The position numbers and the translations under genes were made by a program. 64,000 nt of DNA from NCBI GenBank assembly GCA_023105745.1, contig JALGQZ010000012.1:46838535-46902534 (forward strand), given 5' to 3'. Below the pieces are notes generated by a model. The model made no database searches. It was not told the DNA's origin and saw only the letters and a program-made list of their open reading frames with translations. Below, piece by piece: positions 1-10,999 of this stretch (its first letter is position 1; each line of letters begins with the position of its first letter). Source of the stretch: Austropuccinia psidii. Lineage: Eukaryota; Basidiomycota; Pucciniomycetes; Pucciniales; Sphaerophragmiaceae.

Positions 1-30
1 AAATATATAAAGATGGCTGGAAAAGGATAA

Positions 31-2767
31 AAGCCCTCATCAAGGCTTTGAACTGATGATTTTCTTAATTTTAACATTATTTTATCTTTTTATGACTGTT
101 TCAATTTAAAACTTCTGATTATTGATTTCTACAGGAAATTCAAAAGGAAAACAATTAAAAAAAGGGCTATAAATCAAAAATAACATATAATGAAAGCCCT
201 AATAGGACTTATAAAGGATATAAGCCCTCAGCATGGCTTTAAACTGCTTCTTTTATTCTTTGTTTGAATTATATTATCATTTATGAGCTTATTTAAATTA
301 CTGACAAAATATTGATTTGAAGTTACCAGGGTTTGAAAAAAAATAAAAATAAAATAAAGCCCTCAGCATGGCTTAAAACTGCTTGGTTCAATTTTATTTT
401 AATAATAGTGCCTCTATAAATGCTAATATTATGTTTTTAATTTCATACAGGTATATTTCAATGAAAAGCAAAAGAAACAAGTGCAGAAAAACAGTAATCA
501 ACATTAGGACCAATTTCAGGATTTTATAAGCTCAAGAGAATACTTTTAAGAAACAACAAAAGTCCTCAACAAGACTTTAAACTGTTGAATCTATTTTCCT
601 GTTTTGTGTCAATATTGCTTCTTATTAATTAGTTTTTTTCATAAAACAAAATGATGATAATGATTACAATATATATATATATATATAATATAAGAATATA
701 AATAACATGCTTATTCATTTTTAATGATACTCAATATTTTATTTAAATTTACTGATGCTTTTTTTTACAAAGGCCTTAAAAAGAATAACAAATAACAGAA
801 AATGTCCTCAGCAAGAAATCAAACTGCTAGAATTTTTTCATTTTCTCATTAATATTAAATGAAGCTGACTTATTTCTGTTTTTATGTGCTACAGGGCTAT
901 AAAGGACAATGCAAAGCCCTCAGCATGGCTTTAAACTGCTGGTTTTGCTTGTTTATTTTTAATTTAGTTTATTAATTATTTTATGATACAGAAAAAATAA
1001 CAAAAGTGTCCTCAGCAAGACAATAAACTGCTAAATTTTACATTTTGACAATTAAACCATACTAAAATACTTTATTTTGAATCCTACAGGACTTCAATAT
1101 ATCAAAAGCCCTGGGCAAGGCTTTAAACTGCTCAATTTTATATTGTTTTATCATTTTAATGACTTGATTGTTTTACTGACAATTTTATTCTATTTTTCAC
1201 AGTTTTTTATCAACAAATATATATATAATAACAAGAGAAATATCAATGTATATAACAGAATGGGGGATCAAAAAGGAAAAAGACCTCAGGATACAAGAAA
1301 TAACAAATAATTCCTCAGCAAGACATTAAACTTCTGGTTTCTTATTTTATTTCAAATTAACAAAAAAAAATAATTATTGTTTACTTTTTACAGGGCTCTA
1401 AAAAATAAATGCCCTGAGCAAGGCTTTAAACTGCTATTTTATCTTTTATGCTTTCTTATTTTGAATGATAACTATACTAACATATTTGATTTGGCTTTTA
1501 TAGTTATTCAAAATTTAAAAAAAAAAACTTTCAGGATCTTATAAGTTTAAGAAAATTATTTTAAAATGAAAATAGTCCTAAATAAGATTATAAACTGTTT
1601 AATTTAATTATACAACTTGGCTTTGAAGATAAATCAAATCCCCTGAAAACCAAAAATTATCAAAAAAAAGTGTTTGGACAAAAGATATGGTCCTTGGAAA
1701 GACCATAAACTTCCCCTTCAAGGATCAAAGACTTCCTCAGGATATCATCAAGAATATCAACAAAAAGAAATAACCAATGGTCCTTGGCAAGACCATAAAC
1801 TACCCACCACTAAGATTCCTCAACAAGACTTTAAAATGTTGACTTTATCTTCCTGTTTTGTGTTAATGCTATTTCTTACTAATTGGTTTTTTTATATTTA
1901 AAAAAATGATGATAATGATTACAATATATATATATACATAAGAAGATAAATAATATGCTTATTTATTTTTAATTTTATTCAATATTTTATTTAAATTTAC
2001 TGATTATTTTTTTTACAAAGGCCTTAAAAAGAATAATAATAATAAAAAAGAGCCCTCAGTATGGCTATAAACTGATTATTTTTCTATTATTTTTCATTTT
2101 TACTTTATACCGGTTATTGAAGAAGACTGAAATATTTAATTTTGATAGGCTACAGGGCTATAAATAACAGAAATGTCCTCAGAAAGACATTAAACTGCTG
2201 GATTTTTTTTTATTTTCCCCTTGATATTACATGAAGCTGACATATTTGTTTTTAGGTGCTACAGGGCTATAAAGGACAATGCAAAATACTAAGAAAGGCT
2301 TTAAACTTCCATTTTTATTTTTTATTTTTTTTATGCTTTTTCTTATATTTTATAATATATTATACTGATATATTTTATTTTGAATGCTACAGGTGTTCAT
2401 AATGAAAATATTTCTCTGATTTTATAACATTAAAAGTGCTTTTAAGGTGAAAAGGAGTCCTTAACAAGACTATAAGCTGTTGACTTGAATTATAAAACTT
2501 GGCTTTGAAGATAAATCAAATCCCATGAAAACCAAAAAATTATCAAACAAAAGTGTTTGGACAAAAGATATGGTCCTTGGCAAGACCATAAACTGCCCCT
2601 TCAAATATCAACATGAAATCAAGCCAATATCAACAAAAAACAACAAAAAGAAAATCTGTGGTCCTTGGAAAGACCATAAACTTCCCACCATTAGAATTAT
2701 CAACAAGGACTCAAAGCTAAAACACAATCAACCAATAGTCCTAGGCAAGACTATAAACTACCTGAGG
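31..2767 (+). repeat. Array of about 20 covarying pseudoknot motifs
   Basis: A ~29-nt unit recurs, separated by T-rich and A-rich spacers. Units lie near 31-59, 222-249, 357-384, 560-588, 804-830, 914-941, 1007-1032, 1106-1133, 1309-1337, 1411-1436, 1574-1600, 1688-1715, 1778-1805, 1812-1843, 2051-2077, 2173-2200, 2456-2483, 2571-2598, 2659-2686 and 2736-2763. Each has stem 1 (AAGCC/GGCTT, AAGTC/GACTT, TGGTC/GACCA), a CT linker, a 4-6 nt loop segment ending in A, one A or T, the second half of stem 1, (N)TAAAC, and a tail complementary to the loop segment. Examples of loop/tail pairs: TCATCA/TGATGA at 37/54, TCAACA/TGTTGA at 566/583, GGAA/TTCC at 1696/1711, GGCA/TGCC at 2579/2594. A few units are degenerate (804, 1309, 1812, 2051). 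Function unknown. Confidence 0.8.
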
Positions 2768-2859
2768 TTTTATTTTACTTTATTTTTCTACTTTCTAATT
2801 TTATGTCATTATAAAAAAGAATTGGAAAGATGTACTGACTTAAGCTTTTGAACATATTT

Positions 2860-3770
2860 CTTATTTTATTTTATTTTTTATCCTAAAATTCAACTATTTA
2901 TTTTCCCCAAGAATTAGGGTCATATCCCATTCATGAGCTCAAGAATATTCTATTATACTTTTCCTACTATTACAACAAGAGCCATTAAGTTGGCTTGATT
3001 TTTCAACTCAATAATAACAAAAAAATAAATAAAAAAAGAACTCTACATCAAGTAATTTTTTAAAAAATGATCAATTTATTTGAAATATTTCTTCAATTAC
3101 AAGAGAGTTATTGGAACTTCTTTGAAAAGAAGAAGTATTTGTGCCATGAAGGCATTAATTGGACTCTGAAGGAGTTATTTATATTAAAAACTCATATATT
3201 GATGACATAGATTGGGGAACTTACATATTAATAACACCTCAATGTGCTGTTTATTCCAAATGGAATTGAAAAAGCCCCCCAAAAAGCAAACAATGGTTTT
3301 TTTAAATTGTACAAATTTTCAATTTCACTGTTTATATTTTTAACAACTCAAATGCATTTATGGGTAACAGAAAATCTGAACCATAAAGGGGATGGACTTG
3401 AAATAAAGTCTGAGTCACAATAATGATTCCAAAAGAAAGAGTTGTGGCATCATAAGGGTCATTAGATTGATGAAGGACGCAAACTATGATCATTCAATTA
3501 TGTAATATTAATCATAAATACTCTCAAGAGCACCAATTTTTACTGATTTGCACAGCTTACCACCTTTAACCAAACAGTTCCATGATCTTAATTGTGATTC
3601 AGGTTTATTTCGTTTAAATTGTGATTTTCACTCAGATATCTCACTTTATGGTTATTTTATACTTAAATTAAAAAAAAGAAAGCAACTTATTATTGAATCA
3701 TCATTAAAATAGAATTATGTATATTTACTGTATCATTACTTATCCTCATCAAAATCACTATAAAAAATAA
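2860..3770 (+). other. AT-rich internal region without recognisable genes
   Basis: No ORF, tRNA or structured repeat that I can support. It lies in the non-coding internal part of copy 1, between the pseudoknot array and the G-rich hairpin motif. Confidence 0.5.
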
Positions 3771-3826
3771 GGCGTGGGTAAACTTATTTCTTACACTATC
3801 CCTTATAGTAGAAGGTTTGGGGGAAT
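3771..3826 (+). other. Recurrent G-rich hairpin motif, degenerate copy
   Basis: GGCGTGGG, then a loop with TTATTTCTTA, then a C-rich arm and GTTTGGGGGAA. Better-paired versions occur at about 41931-41984, 42239-42300 and 40023-40068 (+) and 19286-19362 (-), always inside giant-type elements. Function unknown. Confidence 0.45.
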
Positions 3827-3871
3827 GAGAACATATCCTCTTCAAAATTTGAAAACCAACTCAAGATTTTT

Positions 3872-3886
3872 AAATGGAGAGGGGGG
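3872..3886 (+). promoter_or_regulatory. Internal polypurine tract
   Basis: AAATGGAGAGGGGGG is nearly identical to the terminal polypurine tract at 8172-8186, but lies 4.3 kb upstream of the 3' LTR. The complete element has an equivalent at 47867-47880, about 3 kb before its pol. Such a tract could act as a central plus-strand primer during reverse transcription (inference). Confidence 0.55.
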
Positions 3887-4377
3887 CCCTTATCCAAACA
3901 AAAGAATATTATTAAAAAAAACAAAATAATAATAATAACTAATCAATCAATATTAAAGTCAACTTCAAATCAGTTTTATTATTTTTCATTTATCATTCTA
4001 TTTTTTATGACAGGAATAATCTAGGAATACAAAAAAAGGACATAAATTATATTGGAGAAATAGCAAGGGAATTGGGAAACAACTTATTATAGGAAAATTA
4101 TTCAGAATACTGAAAATGAAGAAGATTATTTATGAAGAAAAGCAGGAGTTCCTTATGGATTGACCTTTGGGCAACACCAGACCTTGGGGATTTCTTTGAA
4201 TTTGGATTGAAACTCCATTGGAATTCAAGAATCACTGGCCAGGATTTATGGACTGAAGGATGACTCACTGGATTCATTATTGACTCAGGACTCACTCAAT
4301 ATGATGGACCAACAAGATTATGAAAACACTCGACTCAAATTTCCCTTGGGATTTTAAAGAAGCTTGAAGACTCAAGA

Positions 4378-4870
4378 GGTCCTCAGCATGACACTACACT
4401 GCTTCCCCTGTACACTTGGGCAGGGAAAATTATAAAAAAACAGCCAAGAAGCTGGAGGGGATCGTCCTAGTCAGGAGAAGTGCTGAAGGACCATTTTTGT
4501 CCTTAGCATGACAATAAACTGCTCCCTTTGTGTAACAGGAACAAGGGGTTTTACAGGTGTTTATCATTATCAAATTGGCCAAAATGAACAAAGTGAAGTC
4601 TCAAGACCTGAATTAAGACAAGATAATTCCTATTCAAGAAATAAAACAACCAGAAGAATCTTGCATCAAGTGAAAATCATGAAGATTGAAGAATAAAACA
4701 AGAGTCAAGTGGAGTCCAAAAGCAAGCCCAAAGGAGCTCAAGAATCAAGATAAGCCCTTGGATTAGGCCAGGAGGTCCTTGCATGACTTAAACTGCAGGA
4801 CTTGTATACCTAATATATAGGGGTTACACACCTAGTTGTAGGTCCTGTATGACCTTAAACTACATTTTTT
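4378..4870 (+). repeat. Four pseudoknot motifs in the pol leader
   Basis: Units at 4378-4404, 4498-4524, 4773-4797 and 4840-4864. The last is the cleanest: AGGTC/GACCT stem, TGTA loop segment pairing with TACA, TAAAC between. The cluster ends about 115 nt before the pol ATG. The complete element has counterparts at 50584-50736 with the same order, and the flanking text around 4799-4865 and 50672-50738 is also conserved, so this leader is shared by two diverged copies. Confidence 0.75.
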
Positions 4871-4979
4871 ATGGAAGAAAGAAGAAAGAAGAATTGTGAA
4901 GACCTCAAGATTTCAGGACACTAGCAAATTCCTGAAAATAATTAAAAGAAAGAAGAAGAAACAAAATAACTAATTGAAG

Positions 4980-7900
4980 ATGGATCACCAAATTTTAGCA
5001 GCCAAATACAAATCAGTCCTGAAGAAGGTGAGACCAGTCAATGAGCCAATGACTCAAGACCTTAACCCACCTTTGGAAAGACCACCTTTGTCAAGAGATC
5101 CTTATGAAACACCCTTATCACCAAACCCACCTATATTTCAAGAAACCTTCAAGGTCACCCATGAAAGACTCCAAGCAGTCAATTTTGGCCCACCAGGATG
5201 GTTATCAAATGAAGAAATCAATTTACTCAAAAATGTCATTACCTTAAGGGAAAAAGTAATAGCTTTCTGTGAAGAAGAAAGAGGATTACTCAAACACTCA
5301 TATGGAAAACCTTACAAGATACCAGTAATACCTCATGAACCTTGGCCGAAGAAACCAATTCCCATTACCAAATCAATTTTACCTCAGTTTACTGAATTAA
5401 TCAGAGAAAGAATCAGGACTGGACTCTATGAGCAATCCACCTCAAGCTACACAAGCCCAATCGTTTGTGTGGCCAAATCAAATGGGAAACTCAGAATTGT
5501 CCATGACCTTCAAGAACTCAACAAAGTCACCATCAAGGATGCTGGCTTACCACCTCATATTGAAGAATTTGTAGAGGCATTTGCAGGAAGAGCATGCTAT
5601 GGACTAGGAGACATCATGGGAGGACATGATGAAAGAGAATTAGATGTCACTACAAGACCCCTCACTACTTTTGAAACACCCCTTGGAAGGATGCAACTCA
5701 CAAGACTACCCCAAGGAGCCACCAACTCAGTAGCAGTATACCAAGCCCAAATGACCTGGATAATTCAAGAAGAAATACCAGAAAGTGTAGGAATTTTCAT
5801 TGATGATGGAGGAATAAAAGGACCAAGATCCCTTTACAACCAAGAAACACTACCAGAAAACCCCTCAATCAGAATATTTATATGAGAATATGTCATAACC
5901 TTAGAAAGAGTTTTATTCAGGATTGAAGAAGCAGGAATTACTATCTCAGGATCAAAGTTTGCATGCTGTGTTCCAGCTTTGGAAATAGTAGGGCATGTTG
6001 TATCATTTAAAGGAAGAACAATTTCAAAACAAAAGATTAACAAAATTCAGAATTGTCCAACACCTCTTAACCAGAAGGAAATAAGGAGATTTCTTGGACT
6101 TTGTGCCTATGTAAGGATGTTCATTGAAAACTTCTCACAAGTTGCATCACCACTCAAAAGGCTCACCAGAGAAGATGTTGACTGGTACTGGGATCAAAAA
6201 TTTGAAGAAGCTTTCCATAAGCTCAGAAGAATAGTTGGAGAAGAAATAACCCTCAAGAAATTGGATTATGACAAAGGAGCAGGAAAAATTAAGCTAGCAG
6301 TAGATTCAAGCTACATTGCTGCAGGAGCAGTACTCACTCAAGAAGATAAAGAAGGAAAAGACAGACCAGTATTATATGAATCAATAACTTTTTCAAAATT
6401 AGAATCAAGATACTCACAACGCAAATTGGAACTCTGTGGAGTTGCAAGAATTCTCAAGAAGCTTCAGACAATACTTTGGGGACAACATTTTGAGCTACAA
6501 GTTGATGCCAAAGCCTTGATTGAAATGATCAACACCCCTTGCTTACCCAATGCCCCCATGACAAGATGGGTGGCTTTCATTCAACTATTTTCCTTTGATT
6601 TGGTACACAAACCAGGGAAGACTTTCACTATGCCAGATGGGCTATCCAGAAGACCAAAAAACTCAGAATAAGAAGATGAATATGCACCAGAATTTGATGA
6701 AGAAGAAGATTGGATCAAGCCACACCCTGGATTTGGGGCAAAAAATGTAAATTCACTCCATTTTTCAGGAGTACAAGTACCAACCAAACAAGAAGGATTT
6801 TGGAAGATAATGCAAGAGTACTTAAGTACAATGAAAAAACCACAATCAAGCAAAGATGAAGAGTTTAGAAGGATTAAAAGAAGGTCACCCAACTTTTTCT
6901 TGGAAGATGGCCAGCTTAAAAGAAATAACCCAAACCCTCAACTGGTGATATCAAGTCAAGAAGCTCAAAGCTACATTTTAAAATCACTTCATGAAGACAT
7001 GGGCCACAGGGGGGAAAATGAAACTTATCAAAGAATTAAAGCAAGACTTTGGTGGGAAGGAATGAAGAAATCAGTCAAGAAATGGGTTAAATCTTGCCTG
7101 GCCTGCCAAAAGAGAAGTCAGAACTTACAAAGGGAACAAGGAAAATCTACAGCAACATCAACAATCTTTGAGAGGGTCAGTATGGATGCAGTCCATATCA
7201 AATCTGGAAGATGGAAGTATATGGTTGTGGCCAGAGATGATTTTTCAGGATGGCCAGAAACAGTTGGACTAGTCAAATTAACAGCAAAAGCAGTTGCAGA
7301 ATGGTTCACCTCAGAATGGATATTCAGGTATGGCTCACAAAAAGAAGTAACTGTGGATGGGAGGCCAGAGTTTGGAAAAGAATTGCAAGATGCAGTAAAG
7401 AAAGCAGGATCAAGGATCAGAGTCACCACACCCTATTACCCAGAGTCTCAAGGAATGGTGGAAAGGGGCCATAAACAGCTCAAAAATGCACTAGTCAAGA
7501 TGTGTGGAGAAAATGGAGGGAAATGGAAAAAATATTTACCACTAGTTACATTGGCTGACAGAATTTCCACTAAAAAAACAACTGGTTTCTCACCATTTAA
7601 ACTCCAATTTGGACAAATACCAGTATTACCAATTGACATTGAAACAAAAACATTTTTAGCAGTAGAATGGCACAAAATATCCACAACTGAGGAATTAATG
7701 GAAGCCAGAGCTAAACAATTAGAAGGGAAAGAAGAAATGAGAAGGAAAGCAGCAAAAAAACTCAAAAAATCAAGGGAGGACTCAATGAAATATTGGGATA
7801 GAAGAATGGCACACCAACCAAGAACACCACTCAATTCAGGAGATTTGGTCCTGGTTTACAACAAAGCAATAGAAACTACTTGGGGACTACTTTTCAAAAA

Positions 7901-8087
7901 CAAATGGAATGGACCCTACAGAGTAATCAGACAAATAAACAATGGACCATATGAACTTGAGGAACTTGATGCAACAGAATTAGCAAGAAGATTTGCAGCA
8001 TCTCCAGTCAAGAGGTTCTACCCAAGAGGAAAGTTGATAAACACAAAAGAAGACACAGAAGAAGAACAAAGTGAAGAAGATGAATAA
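4980..8087 (+). pseudogene. Ty3/Gypsy pol (RT-RNase H-integrase), two nonsense codons
   Basis: Polyprotein for reverse transcription and integration. The ATG at 4980 begins MDHQ and matches the start of the intact pol at 50940; a TTG codon two triplets upstream could be mistaken for the start. Frame is maintained to the TAA at 8085, apart from TGA at 5883-5885 (Trp codon in the intact copy) and TAA at 6669-6671 in the acidic linker after RNase H. Reverse transcriptase shows a FIDD catalytic box with GGIKGP following. RNase H has AVDSSYIAAGAVL. Integrase has an H-H-C-C zinc module (HEDMGHRG ... CLACQ) and the D,D,E core, with VDGRPEF where the intact copy has VDGGPEF. A GPYR/GPY-like region and acidic tail end the protein. 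Disabled by the stops, but otherwise little decayed. Confidence 0.93.
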
Positions 8088-8171
8088 ATAAATGAGGAAG
8101 AGGTATTTGAGGAGACCACAGAATCAGATGAAGAATAGAGAGCTCTCACCTGGAATGCTGGCGACAGAATT

Positions 8172-8186
8172 AAATGGAGAGGGGGA
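8172..8186 (+). promoter_or_regulatory. 3' polypurine tract
   Basis: AAATGGAGAGGGGGA directly abuts the LTR start TGTGATATTCC, the expected position of the plus-strand primer of an LTR retrotransposon. Confidence 0.85.
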
Positions 8187-10176
8187 TGTGATATTCCATA
8201 CCATTTTTTTTCACCAGGCTCAAGCTCATAGTACCCCATAACAGCAGTAAATCTAGCCTACAGGCAGACTTACACTCAAATTTTACACCAAAAGGTTAAT
8301 TGTACAGCAAGAAGCTGGATTTAACTCAGAAAACCATGGCACAGGCACCAAAGGGTAGTGTATGTGTTTAAATAAATTATTCAATTTCATTATTCATATG
8401 TAAAACTCAAGTTACATATAGTAAACTAGTTACAACAAACAAGGTACCACCCTTTAAATTACACACCCCACCCAGCTTTACACCCCATTATAGCCACAGG
8501 ACTCATGCAGCAATAAAGGACACCTGCATGAATTACACAGAAACCTAGCACTCAACATAGAGAAGTCACAAGATGCAAAGCTAAAACCCATGGAATTCCT
8601 GCAAGTCATTTACAACACAGCCACAGGAGTACCTTATCTTATATCCACAGTATCCCCACTTAAAACCTTAAAACAGAATCATAATTGCTTACACAACTAA
8701 TCACCTCATGCAAACCAAAGCTAGTTAAAACAGGCTGCATGCAGTACACAATTTTAATTAAATCTCAACCACATGACTATGCACAGCATGTGTCAAACTC
8801 AAAAATCACATCATCTCATACATAACAGTAAAATTCACCAGTGCAATAAATAATCACCTGACTTTATTTTAAAGTTCAAAACAAAGAAAAACAACCATGA
8901 CACCTGCATAAATTACACAGCCCCTTCTATCAAGCCTAAAATATGACATATGCAGAGAAAATAAAAGGTCATCATGTGATACTGCACCCACTAACAGCAT
9001 ATCATGTGACAGAAAAGAGGCTGTGCACAAGAAAAATCCTCAGCCAAAATGAAATCACCTCATGCATGCAAGTAAAACCCAAGAATATCACATCATAATT
9101 AGTTCACCAAAAAAAAACCATCATGTGACGAATGAAGGCTGTGCAGAAAGAAAATTATCACCAAACCTTAAATCACCTGACCCATGCAAGAAACGTCCTC
9201 ATCAAAAACAGAGTCACATGATGAAATCAAGAGGAATTAAAGTGGAAAAAGACAGCTCCCATGGAGGGCCCTCTAGGCTCCCAAAAGGTATAAATAGAGG
9301 GGCTCTCTCCCCCAAATTTCATAATTCCCCCCCATGAAAATTATATCCCCTGCACATTGCAAGCACAGGAATAATTCATCCCTCACCTGGGAGGTAGTCC
9401 AGTATATTATAGTAAAAATTACTTGCCCAGTAGCTAAAGCTCAGTGGAAGTATAGTGTTGAAGATTACCCAGTAGCTAAGCTCAGTGGAATCTTATTATT
9501 ATGAAAATAAAAATAAAAATTATCCAGTACCCAATATTAGGGTTACTACTCTATTAAAATACTTTATCCAGTAAAATTAACACCATTATCAAGACTTAAA
9601 AAAAACTTACCCCTTTAAAAATCCAATATCAAAGAACCTTACCTCTTAAATTTAACAAATAAAATTATATTTTATTATTAACCACTCTTAAAAAATAATA
9701 ACAAACCTTTAAAAAAAATTATTTTACTCTATTATAATTATACCTTAACAAAATTACCTTTGTCAACACCCATCAAATTTTTCTCAAAAGAATTGAATAA
9801 CTCATCTTACCAAAGTTTTCTCACCAAGAAGAAACCACTCACCTCAATTTAACCAAAAAAAATAAAATTAAACAGAAAAGTATTTCATTAAAATCTCAAA
9901 TTACCAAAATTACTGACAGTATTTTTCATATTATTTATTGAATAGGTCTGATCTGAGACTTCTGAATTTTGTCTTCTGCAGTTGTAAAGCCACTTACTAA
10001 TTTTATTTTGGTTTTTGAGCTCCAAGGAAGATTTTGTTCAGTATTTTAGGAGGGGCAGGCAATACACCCTTGCCACCCTTGGTTACAGGAGTTATTAGCA
10101 ATTCAAAACCAGTTACCTGTGATTTTCCCCTTCAGGTACTGCCTCATTTTAATCCCACACAAGAGGAGTTCCCACA
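8187..10176 (+). mobile_element. 3' LTR (family A, 1990 bp) of copy 1
   Basis: Starts TGTGATATTCCATACCA right after the polypurine tract and ends TCCCACA (TG...CA with inverted ends). Two further copies occur in reverse orientation at 16643-18838 and 56502-58358, with matching text along their length. A TATA box and a CTCTCTCCC pyrimidine stretch downstream mark a likely promoter and transcription start. Confidence 0.88.
9289..9296 (+). promoter_or_regulatory. LTR TATA box
   Basis: TATAAATA preceded by CCCAAAAGG and followed by GAGGGGCTCTCTCCC. The same arrangement occurs in the giant-element LTR at 34391 and in the inverted LTR at 57295-57302. Confidence 0.7.
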
Positions 10177-10238
10177 ACACTCAATAGTGGACAGTTATTA
10201 TGGTGTTCAGGATCCCACCAGTTTCAAGAGAGAGATAC
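10177..10238 (+). other. Post-LTR sequence resembling a primer-binding region
   Basis: The text just after the LTR (acactcaatagtgg, then tttcaagagag) aligns loosely with the primer-binding region after the 5' LTR of the complete element (gtgtcccaacagtgg, then tctcaagtatc). If real, this LTR once had internal sequence on both sides, i.e. a tandem LTR-internal-LTR arrangement later cut by LTR B. Weak evidence. Confidence 0.35.
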
Positions 10239-10999
10239 TGTCACAGCCACCATCAGGGGTAAGGGTATTCAACCTTAAACCCACTTAAGCACATGAAACC
10301 AGAAAATCCATTATTTAAATCAGGAATCAGTTTGAGAAAAGTTGCTTGCTGAAACATGATTACAGCTGAGTTCTTCAATAAAGCCTGTCAATACTTTTAC
10401 AGTATGGATATTCCCAAATACAGTTTGGATTCACACGAATGAAACTGTATTCCCACCCAACTTCACCACACCTCTTGTACAGACCCTGTACGGCCATACA
10501 GGGGCTGTATCATTTAAATTAATTCAAATCAAGATTCCTTCCAATAAATTTCACTTTTTGGATCATGGCTGGTGGATTCTCACATATACCAGCCCCTCTT
10601 TCTCCCTCTTGGTACTTTTTCCCCAGCTAATTAATATAGTTGATTTATTATTCAGTAAATATTCTTACTCTTATTTTTGGGTATCATATTTATTTGTATT
10701 AAGTTAGTATATGCATTTCTTCTTTTACTGTACAGTATGAGCTGTGGTGGCCATATCCTTATTAATCCTTCTCTTTCTTTCTGAAAGTTTGAAACATTAG
10801 ACTTGGACTTGTCTGTGGCTGGCGCTTTTATGTCTTAATCTTATTCTTTGTTGCTGCTTTTTTTATATTTCTTTATTTAGCAATTTTATCTTATTACACT
10901 TGTAAGTGTATTTCATCTTACCATATCCTGAGCCCTCCATAAGTGAGTCCCAGTTTACTGAGTGTCAGGCCCTCTTCACTTGGAAGAGCCCCTGTGGCA
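10239..10999 (-). mobile_element. LTR B, minus orientation (761 bp)
   Basis: On the minus strand it starts TGCCACAGGGGCTCTT and ends GGCTGTGACA. Other copies: 30790-31513 (+), 58360-59036 (+), and a fragment at 63516-63859 (-) capped by the telomere. It follows the decayed Gypsy pol to its right in 3'-LTR position, but I see no polypurine tract, so ownership is uncertain. Confidence 0.75.

Larger units (their letters stand above)
1..10176 (+). mobile_element. Giant-type Ty3/Gypsy retrotransposon, copy 1 (5' part outside window)
   Basis: The order is pseudoknot-motif array, internal polypurine tract, second motif cluster, pol pseudogene, terminal polypurine tract, LTR. This matches the distal half of the complete element at 33026-56501, and the pol proteins are closely similar throughout. 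The 5' LTR, gag and protease lie left of the window. Two nonsense codons in pol show this copy is dead. Its LTR is related to that of the complete element (same TGTGRTATTCCATACCA start and TCCCACA end) but diverged in between, so it is a sister subfamily. Confidence 0.85.

Noticed and set aside
31..2767. CRISPR array
   Set aside because: Units are degenerate and differ by compensatory changes, spacing is irregular, there are no cas genes, and the genome is eukaryotic.
1674..2851. Small ORFs with repeated GPWKDHKLP peptides as genes
   Set aside because: The repeated peptide is a translation of the pseudoknot motif; the frame differs from unit to unit.
5883..6671. RIP-type hypermutation as the cause of stops
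   Set aside because: The nonsense codons seen across the window are mixed (TGG to TGA/TAG, CAA/CAG to TAA/TAG, Tyr to TAA, others), few per gene, and show no clear dinucleotide bias by eye; ordinary decay explains them.
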